A DNA stretch of 64,000 nucleotides from Enterobacter sp. RHBSTW-00175. Its GTDB lineage: Bacteria; Pseudomonadota; Gammaproteobacteria; Enterobacterales; Enterobacteriaceae. The stretch's first letter is position 1. Each line of letters begins with the position of its first letter. Shown piece after piece: positions 1-10,913 of the stretch. Under the pieces are notes generated by a model, which saw only the letters and a list, made by a program, of their open reading frames with translations, was not told the origin of the DNA and ran no database searches. The DNA lies in the NCBI RefSeq assembly GCF_013927005.1, contig NZ_CP055930.1, positions 5,146,001 through 5,210,000 on the forward strand. Reading direction: 5' to 3'. The position numbers and the translations under genes are program-made.

Positions 1-150
1 TGGCGCAGTGGACACTGACCGCCGATAAAGTATTAACGTTTTAATAATAAACCCGTAAAAATATTATTTTCTTATGGACGCGGTTTCAGCATCAAGTTTA
101 CCTGCAAGGTTGCCGATAGGCATGAAAACAACACAGCAGGTATTTCACTT

Positions 151-1935
151 ATGTTCAGGTCCATTCGTGCACGCATCATTGCCGCGACGACAGGTTGTCT
201 GATCGTCGCACTCATTCTTAACACCATTATTAACTTCCAGGTCACCCGCCAGGATAACCAGCAGTCGCAGCGCGATAGTCTGACCAGCACCAGCGCCAGT
301 CATAACATGGCTATTGCTGACTGGGTAAACAGCAAAATGATGGTTATTTCTTCCGCACAAACGGTTGCCCTGAGCGATGATCCGGTGCCGGCATTCAAAC
401 AGCTGGCTCAGGCTGGCGGGTTCACCAACGTTTATGTGGGTTACGCCAGCAAGACGGCGAAATTCTCTGATCCTGCGGGTGTGCCTGCGGATTACGATCC
501 TACCGTGCGTCCGTGGTATCAGCAGGTGGTCAGCACCGATGCGCCGGTGGTGACCGCGCCTTACGTTGACGCAGGCACCGGAAAGCTGGTGGTGACCTTT
601 GCCGTACCGGTTAAAGACAACGGGACACTGAAGGCCGTTGTTGCGGGTGATGTGGCGATGGATAGCGTGGTGTCTAACGTGCGCGGCATTCACCCGACAC
701 CGGCGAGCAGCGGGCTGCTGGTTGACAGCGATGGCACCGTTATTGCCGCCAACGATCCGGCCCTGACCCTGAAACCCTTCGCTGAAACCATCAAAGGCGT
801 TGATTTTGCGGCGCTGAAAAACGGCAACCCGCTTGACGGCACCTTTAATGGCGCAGAAAAGACTTTTGTGGCGACGCCGGTTAACGGGACGCACTGGATG
901 TTAATTGTCGCGCTCGACAACAACGATGCCACCTCCGGGATGCGTGCCTTACTCAAGGCTTCTGCGCTGTCGTTGGTGATCCTTGCTCTGCTGAGCGGTG
1001 CCATTGTCCACTTCCTGATTGCCCGTCTGCTGAAGCGCCTGTCTGATATTCGCGATGCCATGCACAACATTGCCAACGGCACTAACGACCTGTCACAGCG
1101 TCTGCCAGATAATGGCGATGATGAAGTAGCGCAAATTGCGCAGGCGTTTAACGCCTTCAGCGATAAGTTGTCGGTGGTGATGGCGCAGTTGCGTGATGCC
1201 AGCGCCTCGGTGAAAAATGCGGCCCAGGAGATTGCCGCAGGCAACCACGACCTTTCCGGGCGAACCGAGCAGGCGGCATCCAGCCTGCGCGAAACTGCCA
1301 GCGCCGTTGAGGAGATCACCGCATCCGTTACCCAGTCGAATGAATCCGCTGCGGAAGCCAACGACCAGGCCAGCAAAGCCTCGGCTGCCGCCTCTCGCGG
1401 GGGGGACGTGGTGTCTCAGGCCATCAGCACCATGCAGTCAATCGAAGTGGCGTCGGCAAAAATTGGCGATATCACCAGCGTGATTGACGGCATTGCCTTC
1501 CAGACGAATATTCTGGCGCTAAACGCCTCGGTAGAAGCCGCCCGTGCGGGGGAACAGGGGCGCGGGTTTGCCGTGGTAGCCGGCGAGGTGCGTAACCTTG
1601 CCAGCCGCAGCGCTCAGGCCGCGAAAGAGATCAAATCCCTGATTGATTCCACCACCGACAGCGTGGCAACGGGCTCCCGCTATGTGCATCTGGCCGGTGA
1701 AAGCATGGATGAAATCCGCTCCAGCATCGGTAACGTGTCGGGGATTATGCGTGAAATCTCTATTGCAACCAGCGAGCAGATGAAAGGTATTCATGAGATT
1801 AACCACGCAGTAACACATCTCGATCGTATGGTGCAACAAAACGCCGAACTGGTTGTACAATCAGCCGCTGCGGCCAGTGCATTGCAAAGCCAGGCGGGCG
1901 ACCTTGCTGAAACGGCGGGGCATTTCCGCATTTAA
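151..1935 (+). CDS. Methyl-accepting chemotaxis protein
   Basis: Membrane chemoreceptor of 594 residues that passes ligand binding to the CheA/CheW kinase complex. An N-terminal membrane segment (about residues 8-30) is followed by a large periplasmic dCache-like domain, which includes the WYQQV stretch typical of that fold. A second membrane segment lies near residues 275-297, then HAMP, then a long coiled-coil signalling domain. The hairpin tip is highly conserved: IAFQTNILALNASVEAARAG, then GRGFAVVAGEVRNLA. The C-terminus ends in GHFRI with no NWETF-type pentapeptide, so it probably does not tether CheR. The ligand cannot be told from sequence. The ATG at 151 puts the first membrane segment at the right place. 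Confidence 0.93.
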   Translation: MFRSIRARIIAATTGCLIVALILNTIINFQVTRQDNQQSQRDSLTSTSASHNMAIADWVNSKMMVISSAQTVALSDDPVPAFKQLAQAGGFTNVYVGYASKTAKFSDPAGVPADYDPTVRPWYQQVVSTDAPVVTAPYVDAGTGKLVVTFAVPVKDNGTLKAVVAGDVAMDSVVSNVRGIHPTPASSGLLVDSDGTVIAANDPALTLKPFAETIKGVDFAALKNGNPLDGTFNGAEKTFVATPVNGTHWMLIVALDNNDATSGMRALLKASALSLVILALLSGAIVHFLIARLLKRLSDIRDAMHNIANGTNDLSQRLPDNGDDEVAQIAQAFNAFSDKLSVVMAQLRDASASVKNAAQEIAAGNHDLSGRTEQAASSLRETASAVEEITASVTQSNESAAEANDQASKASAAASRGGDVVSQAISTMQSIEVASAKIGDITSVIDGIAFQTNILALNASVEAARAGEQGRGFAVVAGEVRNLASRSAQAAKEIKSLIDSTTDSVATGSRYVHLAGESMDEIRSSIGNVSGIMREISIATSEQMKGIHEINHAVTHLDRMVQQNAELVVQSAAAASALQSQAGDLAETAGHFRI

Positions 1936-2148
1936 TGTTCCACCCGCGGGCATTTACCTGGTTAAATGCCCGCAGGCTGAAAGCTTTCAGGTGTTTTGTC
2001 ATTTTTGTTTAATCGTTATGCCATTTTTTGATCAAAATCAGCATCCCGTACCCTCCCCTTTGGTGTTATGCAATGAGTGAATTGTGAACAACATCACGCT
2101 CAGGATTGGCTGCAAGGAGAGCGTTGTTTAAGACTACGGGGTTTAAAA

Positions 2149-2388
2149 ATGGCACTGGTAAAAACAAGTTTGAAACTGTTTGGCGGGGATACTGTTGTGG
2201 TGCGTTGCTCAGAGCGTTGCCGCATTCATCTGATGAGTTCTAAAGAGCAAAAGCAATCGCAGGCCGATATTCTGACCGTGCAGGATGATAAAGCGTGGCT
2301 GACCGTGCCATACACCGGCACCTGGGATGTGCTGATTGACAGCCACAGTCAGTCTCTTGAGCATTCCGTAAGCTACGTTGCCGCGTAA
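2149..2388 (+). CDS. Small DUF1883-like protein
   Basis: A 79-residue hypothetical protein. A longer reading from 2077 is open, but the ATG at 2149 is preceded by an ACGGGG ribosome-binding sequence and gives an N-terminus (MALVKTSLKLFGGDTVVV) that fits the family. The C-terminal half, with TVPYTGTWDVLID, resembles the DUF1883 pattern of a small beta-rich domain. No signal peptide or membrane segment is seen and the function is unknown. It is followed at once by a strong hairpin terminator and faces chaC. The family assignment is from recall of the motif and is moderate. Confidence 0.7.
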   Translation: MALVKTSLKLFGGDTVVVRCSERCRIHLMSSKEQKQSQADILTVQDDKAWLTVPYTGTWDVLIDSHSQSLEHSVSYVAA

Positions 2389-2394
2389 TAAATG

Positions 2395-2427
2395 AACGCC
2401 CGGTTTGCCATCTGGCAACCGGGCGTT
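2395..2427. terminator. Bidirectional hairpin between DUF1883-like gene and chaC
   Basis: AACGCCCGGTTTGCC and GGCAACCGGGCGTT form a near-perfect stem around an ATCT loop, with Ts after it on the plus strand. It lies 6 bases after the upstream stop and just before the chaC stop, so it can serve both convergent genes. Confidence 0.85.
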
Positions 2428-2430
2428 TTA

Positions 2431-3126
2431 TCAGGCAAAACCCGGGCGCAACGGGTTATTCAGCAGGTTCCCTTCCAGTAACGCTTTCACCTTCGTCACT
2501 AGCTCATTCAGGCAATCGTCCTTCATGCCAAGGCGAGTCAGCTCTTGATCCAGTGAAAAGAGATACTGGGCGTTGGTGCCAAGCGGCCCACTGGCAGCGG
2601 CAATCAACGGGGCAATAACTTGCGTACGGGTATCGGCTTCGTACAGGGGATGGCGCGGGTCCATAATAAACACCAGCGCATTGACGGTACGACCGTCGTC
2701 GAGTTCAAGCTTGCACCAGCTCGGCATATAGCAACCAGTGATCATTTCGCGCTTCCAGAGCAACGTCAGCTCGTCTTCCAGGGATGCATCCGGCAACCGG
2801 TATGCCACGCCCGTGGTGCGTCCGCCCTCTTTCAGTGCAAGCATCCGTCCAGGCTGACATGCACTGCCCCGCCCGGCGGTCAAACGCAAACAAAATGCAC
2901 GATGCCAGCCAGGGAGTGTCCCTGTCGCTGATTCTACAAATTCAAGCGCCGGGTTCCACATCAGGGAGCCGTAGCCAAAAATCCATACCGGGCCATCATC
3001 CGGGCGGCAGGAAAGCGTAGCAGCAAGCGATGCCGCACGTTGTTCAGCCGACCAGAGAAGCGATTCCTCAATAGCACCAAATGCCGTCTTACAATCTGCC
3101 TTCATTAAGAAATCACGCGTTAACAC
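2431..3126 (-). CDS. chaC: ChaC, glutathione-specific gamma-glutamylcyclotransferase
   Basis: Cleaves glutathione to 5-oxoproline and Cys-Gly in the cytoplasm. The glycine-rich substrate-binding motif FGYGSLMWNP and the following sequence match the ChaC/GCG family. The frame is open further upstream, but a GTG at 3126 preceded by GGAGGTGTAAA gives 231 residues, the E. coli length, and the familiar start LTRDFLM; I chose this start. In E. coli chaC lies with chaB downstream of chaA in the same direction. Here it is divergent from chaA and no chaB is seen. Confidence 0.93.
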   Translation of the reverse strand: MLTRDFLMKADCKTAFGAIEESLLWSAEQRAASLAATLSCRPDDGPVWIFGYGSLMWNPALEFVESATGTLPGWHRAFCLRLTAGRGSACQPGRMLALKEGGRTTGVAYRLPDASLEDELTLLWKREMITGCYMPSWCKLELDDGRTVNALVFIMDPRHPLYEADTRTQVIAPLIAAASGPLGTNAQYLFSLDQELTRLGMKDDCLNELVTKVKALLEGNLLNNPLRPGFA

Positions 3127-3573
3127 TTTACACCTCCGCCACTGCATGCTTCCTTGCGACATCTGTAATTCGCCTTCCCGGCATTATGTGCTGGTCATTT
3201 TGCCAGCAGTTGATTAACGATAAGCAATTCATGGGCCAGTTGCAATACAACGAAAGTTCAACCGCCTGAAAAGTCAAAATGCAGGAGGCTAATAATTTGC
3301 CTGCAATAGACTCACCAGGCGATAGCTGCTCTGATATTTTGGCGATTTCGCCCACATACCTTCTCATTACGAGAGTGCAAAACGTCCATTCATAATGCTT
3401 TGTTATTTAGGTTTTATTTAGCAAAAACACGTCATTACAGATAATTCGATAAAAATAATGGCCATACAGTAAAATTAAGTAAAAGATAACTGGATTTAAA
3501 TTGTTATCTGTTAGTTTAATGACCTCAAATTTTCTATCTATAATTACAAGCACCTGCATTGAGGGAGAAGAAC
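3127..3573. other. AT-rich divergent intergenic region, chaC/chaA
   Basis: About 450 bases without a convincing gene. Short open frames here have no supporting ribosome-binding site or recognisable product. The half nearest chaA is strongly AT-rich and carries a possible sigma-70 promoter. It presumably holds the promoters of both divergent genes. Confidence 0.6.
3516..3544 (+). promoter_or_regulatory. Candidate sigma-70 promoter of chaA
   Basis: A perfect TATAAT at 3539-3544 lies 17 bases after a weak -35 (TTAATG). Transcription would start about 20 bases before the chaA ATG, just ahead of its GAGGGAG ribosome-binding site. Confidence 0.4.
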
Positions 3574-4674
3574 ATGACAGCAACACATGAGGCGGTGAAA
3601 ACCCGCCACAAGGAGACATCACTCATTTTCCCGGTTCTGGCGCTGGCTGTGCTGCTCTTCTGGGGAAGCAGTCAGTCACTGCCAGTGGTCGTTGGTATCA
3701 ATATTCTTGCACTTATTGGTATTTTATCCAGTGCATTCAGCGTTGTTCGCCACGCTGATGTATTAGCTCACCGCCTGGGCGAGCCGTACGGATCCTTAAT
3801 ATTAAGCCTTTCCGTCGTTATTCTTGAGGTCAGCCTTATTTCTGCCCTGATGGCAACCGGTGACGCTGCGCCTACGCTGATGCGCGACACGCTCTATTCC
3901 ATCATTATGATTGTAACGGGCGGCCTGGTTGGTTTTTCCCTGTTGCTGGGCGGGCGTAAATTCGCCACCCAATATATGAACCTGTTCGGCATTAAGCAGT
4001 ACCTGATTGCCCTGTTTCCGCTGGCGATTATCGTGCTGGTGTTCCCGATGGCGCTGCCGGGCGCGAACTTCACCACCGGCCAGGCACTGCTGGTTGCGCT
4101 TATTTCCGCGGCCATGTACGGCGTATTCCTGCTGATTCAGACCAAAACGCACCAGAGCCTGTTTGTCTATGAGCACGAGGATGACAGCGACGATGACGAC
4201 CCGCATCACGGTAAACCGTCTGCGCATAGCAGTGTGTGGCATACCATCTGGCTGATCGTACATCTTATTGCGGTTATCGCGGTGACCAAGATGAACGCTA
4301 ACCCGCTGGAGACACTGCTGACCGAACTGAACGCGCCGGTGGCGTTTACCGGTTTCCTGGTTGCGTTGCTTATCCTTTCGCCGGAAGGCCTTGGGGCGCT
4401 GAAAGCGGTGCTGAACAATCAGGTACAGCGTGCAATGAACCTGTTCTTTGGTTCCGTGCTGGCGACGATTTCACTTACCGTACCGGTGGTGACGCTGATT
4501 GCCTTTATGACGGGTAACGAACTGCACTTTGCGCTGGGCGCGCCAGAGATGATTGTGATGGTGGCGTCGCTGGTGTTGTGCCATATCTCATTCTCAACCG
4601 GGCGCACTAACGTGCTTAACGGTGCGGCGCATATGGCGTTGTTTATTGCGTATCTGATGACGATATTTGCGTAG
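3574..4674 (+). CDS. chaA: ChaA, Na+(K+)/Ca2+:proton antiporter
   Basis: Inner-membrane cation:proton antiporter of the CaCA superfamily, exporting sodium, calcium or potassium at alkaline pH. The 366 residues form two multi-helix halves joined by a cytosolic acidic loop (EHEDDSDDDDPHH, around residues 200). Each half carries an antiporter repeat motif (GEPYGSLILSLSVVILEVSL and LSPEGLGALKAV) with the ion-binding glutamates. The ATG at 3574 follows GAGGGAGAAG and gives the E. coli length; a TTG further upstream is unlikely. A REP-like sequence and a terminator follow. Confidence 0.96.
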   Translation: MTATHEAVKTRHKETSLIFPVLALAVLLFWGSSQSLPVVVGINILALIGILSSAFSVVRHADVLAHRLGEPYGSLILSLSVVILEVSLISALMATGDAAPTLMRDTLYSIIMIVTGGLVGFSLLLGGRKFATQYMNLFGIKQYLIALFPLAIIVLVFPMALPGANFTTGQALLVALISAAMYGVFLLIQTKTHQSLFVYEHEDDSDDDDPHHGKPSAHSSVWHTIWLIVHLIAVIAVTKMNANPLETLLTELNAPVAFTGFLVALLILSPEGLGALKAVLNNQVQRAMNLFFGSVLATISLTVPVVTLIAFMTGNELHFALGAPEMIVMVASLVLCHISFSTGRTNVLNGAAHMALFIAYLMTIFA

Positions 4675-4683
4675 TTTTTTTGC

Positions 4684-4727
4684 CCAGCGACGCTTCGCTT
4701 GCAGGGCCTACACGCCACCCGGCAATA
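4684..4727. repeat. Degenerate REP-like element
   Basis: The stretch between chaA and kdsA contains CGCTTCGCTTGCAGGGCCTAC and CACCCGGCA. These resemble, in rearranged form, the GC-rich palindromic REP units of enterobacteria (typical core CGCTTCGCTTACCCGGCCTAC). The symmetry is imperfect, so this is a remnant or half unit at best. Confidence 0.4.
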
Positions 4728-4735
4728 TGCCCCAT

Positions 4736-4763
4736 AAAAAAACCCGCCGAAGCGGGTTTTTTA
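4736..4763. terminator. Bidirectional terminator chaA/kdsA
   Basis: AAAAAACCCGC-CGAA-GCGGGTTTTTT is a perfect stem with A and T runs on either side. It can terminate chaA rightward and the kdsA operon leftward. Confidence 0.9.
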
Positions 4764-5627
<864 letters not shown>

Positions 5628-5654
5628 TTATTCAGGTGTGAATCGGAATTAAAT

Positions 5655-6464
5655 TTAATGCAGTGTAATTTGTTTATGCGCGATCGAATTGATCTGCGCA
5701 CGAATCATTTCGCTAATCGGATCTTCCGGGCATTGCTCGACGAAATAACTCAAATCATTCAGCGCCACATGCTCGCAGTCGAGCTGAGCATAGATAAGAC
5801 CACGGTCGCGAATTTCGTACGGATCTTCCGGGTTAAATTGCAGCAACACTTCACTGGCACGCAGCGCCAGCTCCATCTGCCGCTCTTCCATCAGCGCGGC
5901 TTTCAGCGTATCCAGCAGCTTGCGGATAACTTCTGAGTTATCCGCCTCGTCGAGATCTTCGTTGAAGAGCTCAGCCACCGGGCTAATGTTACCTTTCAGC
6001 CAGACATCCAGCGTGTGTTCGTCCAGCGTGTCACCGTTGAAGGGGTTAATTAACCACATCTCACCGTCCAGCCATTCCGCACGCAGGATCATCTGCGTCG
6101 GGAAAATAACCGGCACCAGTGGAATATCAAGACGGTGGGCAACCCACAGTAAAATAGCGCCCAGCGCAACCGCGCTACCCTGGCGATTTTTTAAAACCTG
6201 ATCCAGCCATAACGCATCAGAAAGACGGTACACGCCGCGCGTGTCGCAAAAGCCCCATTCGCCATAGAAAAGCTCAACCAGCTTCTCTAATTGCCAGTCC
6301 TGAGGACGCGCCTGATTAATCTCTTCTCGCGCCAGGCTAACCAGGCTTTCCAGCTCATCGTAGACAAAGCGTGACGAAAAGTCGTCGCGGATCATCTCCG
6401 AAATCTGGACCATCCCATCGCAAAGCGGCACTTTGTTAAATTCGAAATCGGCTAAGGACCTCAT
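5655..6464 (-). CDS. sirB1: SirB1 (YchA), transglutaminase-like/TPR family protein
   Basis: Cytoplasmic protein of 269 residues in the SirB1 family, with an N-terminal transglutaminase-like region (about 40-150, GAILLWVAHRLDIPLVPV) and a helical, TPR-like C-terminal part (EVLLQFNPEDPYEIRDRG). It is conserved between hemA-prmC and kdsA across enterobacteria. The biochemical role is not established, and the name derives from the sirB locus of Salmonella. Only 3 bases separate it from sirB2, so the two are co-transcribed. Confidence 0.93.
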   Translation of the reverse strand: MRSLADFEFNKVPLCDGMVQISEMIRDDFSSRFVYDELESLVSLAREEINQARPQDWQLEKLVELFYGEWGFCDTRGVYRLSDALWLDQVLKNRQGSAVALGAILLWVAHRLDIPLVPVIFPTQMILRAEWLDGEMWLINPFNGDTLDEHTLDVWLKGNISPVAELFNEDLDEADNSEVIRKLLDTLKAALMEERQMELALRASEVLLQFNPEDPYEIRDRGLIYAQLDCEHVALNDLSYFVEQCPEDPISEMIRAQINSIAHKQITLH

Positions 6465-6467
6465 GAC

Positions 6468-6860
6468 TTACCCCAGTAACGGTATTCTTGTGGTGGCGAG
6501 TTTAATGATGATGTACAGCACCACCAGACCCAGCAGAAAGGCAATAAACCCCACCTGCTGGCTGCGCGGACGACGACGTCCAAGCGCGATAAAACCCAAA
6601 ACGATGTAGATGATAACGCCAAACAGCTTTTCAGTCAGCCATGCGCCTTTATCAGTAAATGGCAGATAGCCGGTCTTCCACATTAATCCTGCGCCAGACA
6701 GGAACAGCACCGTATCGATACAGTGCGGCGCAATGCGCACCCAGCGCGCGTCAATCAGTGGATTATTGCTGTAGCGCCACCAGTAACGGACGATGAAAAA
6801 CCCGATGGTCAGTGCCACCGACACCAGGTGAGCGGTAATGAGAACGTAAAACAGGCTCAT
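6468..6860 (-). CDS. sirB2: SirB2 (YchQ), small integral membrane protein
   Basis: A 130-residue inner-membrane protein with four hydrophobic helices and an Arg-rich loop (ALGRRRPRSQQ) before the last one. It matches the SirB/YchQ family in length and position. I chose the ATG at 6860, which overlaps the prmC stop as ATGA (translational coupling); a GTG two codons upstream is possible. No enzymatic motif is visible and the function is unknown. Confidence 0.92.
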   Translation of the reverse strand: MSLFYVLITAHLVSVALTIGFFIVRYWWRYSNNPLIDARWVRIAPHCIDTVLFLSGAGLMWKTGYLPFTDKGAWLTEKLFGVIIYIVLGFIALGRRRPRSQQVGFIAFLLGLVVLYIIIKLATTRIPLLG

Positions 6861-7687
6861 AGCCACTGTCCTAGTGTCAGGCGGTCATTGCCGCCATAGT
6901 CACGACAAGTTTCCACCGCGGTGTACCCTGCCGCACTAAACAGCGCGCGAACCGCTTCGCCTTGTGTCCAGCCGTGTTCGACCAACAGCCATCCACCCGG
7001 CAGCAAATGCTGGCGCGATGTCGACACAATATGATCCAGGTCGGCCAGACCTTCATTGGCGGCAACCAGCGCTGTCAGTGGTTCAAAGCGCACGTCACCC
7101 TGCGCCAGATGCGGATCGCGCTCGTCGATATAGGGCGGATTGCTGACTATCATTGCAAACGTACGGTTCGACAGCGCGCTAAACCAGCTGCTTTGCAGTA
7201 CCGTCACGTTGCTTAATCCGAGGCGTTCCTGATTACGCAGTGCCAGCACCACGGCATCAGGCATGACATCCACCGCCGTTACGTCGCAGTCCGGGCGTTC
7301 GCTGGCAAGCGCCAGCGCAATCGCGCCGGTTCCGGTGCCAAGATCGAGAATGCTACAGCGAGTTGCCGGTAAACGCGCCAGCGCCTGCTCCACCAGACAC
7401 TCGGTGTCAGGGCGCGGGATGAGCGTGGCCGCGGAGACGTACAGCGGTAATGACCAGAATTCGCGCTCACCCACCAGATGCGCCACCGGCTCGCCGGTTT
7501 TACGGCGTGAAAGCAGCGCCGCGAGCTGTGTTTCCTGTTCAGCAGTGAGCACCGTTTCGCCGAAAGCCAGCAGGTAAGTGCGGGTTTTACCCGTCACAAA
7601 CTCAAGCAATATCTCGGCATCACGCTTCGGGCTTTCACTCTCTGAAAGCGCGCTGACGGCATGACGTAACCAGTGCTGAAAATCCAT
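6857..7687 (-). CDS. prmC: PrmC, release factor glutamine methyltransferase
   Basis: Uses S-adenosylmethionine to methylate the glutamine of the GGQ motif of release factors 1 and 2. The 276 residues contain an N-terminal helical domain that binds the release factor. The Rossmann methyltransferase core follows, with the SAM-binding LDLGTGTGAIALALA (about residues 114-128) and the catalytic NPPY in IVSNPPYIDERDP. It sits directly after its substrate gene: the prfA stop and the prmC start share a base (TAATG). Confidence 0.97.
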   Translation of the reverse strand: MDFQHWLRHAVSALSESESPKRDAEILLEFVTGKTRTYLLAFGETVLTAEQETQLAALLSRRKTGEPVAHLVGEREFWSLPLYVSAATLIPRPDTECLVEQALARLPATRCSILDLGTGTGAIALALASERPDCDVTAVDVMPDAVVLALRNQERLGLSNVTVLQSSWFSALSNRTFAMIVSNPPYIDERDPHLAQGDVRFEPLTALVAANEGLADLDHIVSTSRQHLLPGGWLLVEHGWTQGEAVRALFSAAGYTAVETCRDYGGNDRLTLGQWL

Positions 7688-8769
7688 TATTCCTGCTCGG
7701 ACAATGCCGCCAGTTGGTCGGCCTGGTATTCCTGCACGATAGGCTCAATCAGCATATCGAGTTTCCCTTCCATCACTTCGTCCAGACGGTACAGCGTCAG
7801 GTTGATGCGGTGGTCGGTAACGCGGCCCTGCGGGAAGTTATAGGTACGGTTACGATCGCTGCGATCGCCGCTACCCAGCAGGTTACGACGGGTCGAGGCT
7901 TCCGCCTGCTGGCGTTTGGCCACTTCCGCGGCACGAATGCGCGAGCCGAGCACAGAAAGCGCTTTGGCTTTGTTTTTGTGCTGGGAACGTTCGTCCTGAC
8001 ACTCCACCACAATGCCAGTTGGCAAGTGGGTGATACGAATTGCGGAGTCGGTGGTGTTAACGTGCTGACCACCCGCACCGGAAGAACGGAAGGTGTCGAT
8101 ACGCAGGTCACCCGGGTTGATGTCCGGCAGTTCTGCTTCCGGCAGCTCTGGCATCACCGCAACCGTACACGCGGAGGTGTGGATACGCCCCTGCGATTCG
8201 GTGGCTGGAACACGCTGGACGCGGTGGCCACCGGATTCAAATTTCAGACGACCGTAAACACCGTCACCACTGATTTTGGCGATCACTTCTTTAAAACCAC
8301 CATGTTCGCCTTCGTTGGCGCTCATGATTTCGACACGCCAGCGGCGGGTTTCTGCGTAGCGGCTGTACATGCGGAACAGATCGCCTGCAAACAGCGCGGC
8401 TTCATCACCGCCGGTCCCGGCGCGGACTTCCACAAACGCGTTGCGCTCATCGTCCGGATCTTTTGGCAGCAGCAGAACCTGGAGCTGTTGCTCCATCTCT
8501 TCTGAACGCGTTTTTGCTTCCTGTAACTCTTCCTGCGCCATTTCGCGCATTTCAGGATCGTCGAGCATCATCTGCGCGGTTTCGATATCTTCCTGGACCT
8601 GTCGCCAGTCGGTAAAGCATTTAGAAACATCACTTAACTGCGCGTACTCGCGCGACAGCGCGCGAAAACGGTCCTGGTCTGCAATGGTCCCGGCATCGCC
8701 GAGCAGCGCCTGGACTTCTTCATGGCGCTCGTGCAGAGCTTCCAGTTTGGCGACGATAGAAGGCTTCAT
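7687..8769 (-). CDS. prfA: PrfA, peptide chain release factor 1
   Basis: Terminates translation at UAA and UAG. The 360 residues include the stop-codon recognition tripeptide PAT (in [14 protein letters not shown]) and the universally conserved GGQ (in [15 protein letters not shown], near residue 235), which reaches the peptidyl-transferase centre. The length equals E. coli RF1. It lies between hemA (41 bases away) and prmC in the usual operon. Confidence 0.98.
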   Translation of the reverse strand: MKPSIVAKLEALHERHEEVQALLGDAGTIADQDRFRALSREYAQLSDVSKCFTDWRQVQEDIETAQMMLDDPEMREMAQEELQEAKTRSEEMEQQLQVLLLPKDPDDERNAFVEVRAGTGGDEAALFAGDLFRMYSRYAETRRWRVEIMSANEGEHGGFKEVIAKISGDGVYGRLKFESGGHRVQRVPATESQGRIHTSACTVAVMPELPEAELPDINPGDLRIDTFRSSGAGGQHVNTTDSAIRITHLPTGIVVECQDERSQHKNKAKALSVLGSRIRAAEVAKRQQAEASTRRNLLGSGDRSDRNRTYNFPQGRVTDHRINLTLYRLDEVMEGKLDMLIEPIVQEYQADQLAALSEQE

Positions 8770-8810
8770 AGGCGTAAGTGCACCTTGTAATAGAAAATGG
8801 GTATGTGGCG

Positions 8811-10067
8811 CTATTCCAGCCCGAGGCTGTTGCGCAGAATAGTCAGGCGTTCGTCATCCCCGTCTCGGGCTGCCTGCTGAAGAGATTTGGTTGGTGCATG
8901 GATCAGGCGGTTGGTCAGTTTCCAGGCCAAATCCTGCATGATTGCTTGTGCGTCGCCACCCTGTTCAAGGGCAGCCAGCGCTTTGGCAGTCAGATCGTCA
9001 CGCACCTGTTCTGCCTGCCCGCGATACTCGCGGATAGTCTCGCTGACGCTTTGCGCGCGCAGCCAGGCCATAAACTCACTGGTTTCCTGCTCAACTATCG
9101 TTTCTGCCTGAACCGCTGCGGCTTTACGCTGCGCCAGGTTGTGCGAAATGATGCTTTGCAGGTCATCCACGCTGTAAAGATAGGCGTTAGCCAGTTTGCT
9201 TACTTCTGGCTCAACATCGCGCGGAACGGCGATATCCACCAGCAGCATTGGCTGATTACGACGGGATTTCAGGGCACGTTCTACCATCCCTTTACCGATA
9301 ATCGGCAGCGGGCTGGCGGTGGAGCTGATAATGATATCCGCCTCTTTCAGGCGTTCATCGATGTCGCTGAGCGCAATCACTTCTGCGCCCACTTCGTCTG
9401 CCAGCACCTGCGCACGCTCACGGGTACGGTTGGCGATAATCATCTTTTTCACTTTATGTTCGCGCAAATGACGCGCCACAAGTTCGATGGTTTCACCCGC
9501 ACCGACCAGCAACACCGTAACGGTGGAGAGCGATTCAAAGATCTGACGCGCAAGCGTACAGGCTGCGAAAGCAACAGAAACCGCACTGGCACCAATGTCG
9601 GTTTCGGTTCGCACTCGCTTCGCCACAGAGAAGGATTTCTGGAACATACGCTCCAGTTCACTGGCCTTAAGGTGCCCTTTTTGTGAATCGGCAAAGGCTT
9701 TTTTTACCTGGCCCAGGATCTGCGGTTCGCCCAGCACCAGTGAATCCAGGCCACTGGCCACGCGCATAAGATGGCTGACGGCGTCGTTGTCCTGATGCCA
9801 GTAAAGACTTTTACGCAGCTCTTCTTCGTTCAGATTGTGGTAGTCGCATAACCAACGGATAAGCGCTTCGTGCAGGTTGTCTTGCTCTTCCACGCTTAAG
9901 TACAGCTCGGTACGGTTGCACGTCGACAACACCACGCCGCCCTGCACCATTGGCTGTGCAAGCAAGCTGTCCAGCGCCAGGTCGAGCGTATCTGGCGAAA
10001 ACGTTACGCGTTCTCGCAGAGAAACCGGGGCTGTTTTGTGGTTGATACCGAGTGCTAAAAGGGTCAT
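8811..10067 (-). CDS. hemA: HemA, glutamyl-tRNA reductase
   Basis: Reduces glutamyl-tRNA to glutamate-1-semialdehyde with NADPH, the first step of C5-pathway haem synthesis. The nucleophilic cysteine is C50 in [14 protein letters not shown]. An NADPH-binding domain follows ([17 protein letters not shown]), then a helical dimerisation domain. The frame extends 16 codons upstream, but the ATG at 10067 gives the canonical start [20 protein letters not shown] and 418 residues, as in E. coli. It is the first gene of the operon and divergent from lolB. Confidence 0.97.
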   Translation of the reverse strand: MTLLALGINHKTAPVSLRERVTFSPDTLDLALDSLLAQPMVQGGVVLSTCNRTELYLSVEEQDNLHEALIRWLCDYHNLNEEELRKSLYWHQDNDAVSHLMRVASGLDSLVLGEPQILGQVKKAFADSQKGHLKASELERMFQKSFSVAKRVRTETDIGASAVSVAFAACTLARQIFESLSTVTVLLVGAGETIELVARHLREHKVKKMIIANRTRERAQVLADEVGAEVIALSDIDERLKEADIIISSTASPLPIIGKGMVERALKSRRNQPMLLVDIAVPRDVEPEVSKLANAYLYSVDDLQSIISHNLAQRKAAAVQAETIVEQETSEFMAWLRAQSVSETIREYRGQAEQVRDDLTAKALAALEQGGDAQAIMQDLAWKLTNRLIHAPTKSLQQAARDGDDERLTILRNSLGLE

Positions 10068-10301
10068 ATGAGCGGGAGTAGTACCAGCGTTAATAAGGTT
10101 AGCAGGTCGCATCATACAGGATGCGCGAGATCAATAAAAGAGACTGCACCCTTTCGGAGTAATAGCTTATACCGGTCAAGCAACTCACATTATTTAGGGT
10201 AGATACAACGCTTTGAGATAATTTGAACGTAGACGGTGGCACCCTGTGACGCTAGCATTAACAGTTATAACTGCAACGTATCTCAAGGATTTGTCATTAT
10301 C

Positions 10302-10913
10302 ATGACCCGACTGATTCGCCTTCTGCCGCTGGCGGCACTGGTTCTGACCGCATGTACCGTCACCCAACCAAAAGGACCAGGCAAAAGCCCGGACTCTCCG
10401 CAGTGGCGTCAGCACCAGCAGGACGTACGTAATTTGAGCCAGTATCAGACCCGCGGTGCCTTTGCTTATCTGTCTGACGAACAAAAGGTTTATGCGCGCT
10501 TCTTCTGGCAGCAGACGGGCCAGGACAACTATCGCCTGCTGTTGTTGAACCCGCTGGGCAGCACTGAACTGGAGCTTATCGCCAAACCGGGTGAAGCGCA
10601 GATAACCGACAACAAAGGCCAGCACTACACCGCGACCGATGCCGAAGAGATGATTGGCAAACTGACCGGAATGCCAATCCCGCTGAACAGCCTGCGTCAG
10701 TGGATCCTGGGCTTGCCGGGTGATTCGACCGACTACACGCTCGACGACCAGTATCGTCTGAGCCAGGTCAACTACACTCAAAACGGTAAAACCTGGAAAG
10801 TGGTTTACAGCGCCTACGACAGCAATACCAAACCGTCTCTGCCATCCAGTATGGAGCTGACGCAGGGTAGCCAGCGTATCAAGCTGAAAATGGACAACTG
10901 GATCGTTAAATGA
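10302..10913 (+). CDS. lolB: LolB, outer-membrane lipoprotein receptor
   Basis: Accepts lipoproteins from the periplasmic carrier LolA and inserts them into the inner leaflet of the outer membrane. The ATG at 10302 gives 203 residues, with a lipoprotein signal ending in a lipobox (LVLTAC, lipidated Cys18). The +2 residue is Thr, so it is sent to the outer membrane. The mature part has the LolA/LolB half-barrel signature including [10 protein letters not shown]. The stop overlaps the ispE start (ATGA). Confidence 0.96.
   Translation: MTRLIRLLPLAALVLTACTVTQPKGPGKSPDSPQWRQHQQDVRNLSQYQTRGAFAYLSDEQKVYARFFWQQTGQDNYRLLLLNPLGSTELELIAKPGEAQITDNKGQHYTATDAEEMIGKLTGMPIPLNSLRQWILGLPGDSTDYTLDDQYRLSQVNYTQNGKTWKVVYSAYDSNTKPSLPSSMELTQGSQRIKLKMDNWIVK

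Noticed and set aside
21..28. GCCGATAA, the -10 motif of flagellar sigma-28 promoters, upstream of the chemoreceptor gene
   Set aside because: Chemoreceptor genes often use sigma-28, but no TAAA-like -35 is present at the right distance inside the window, so the match alone is too weak to call.
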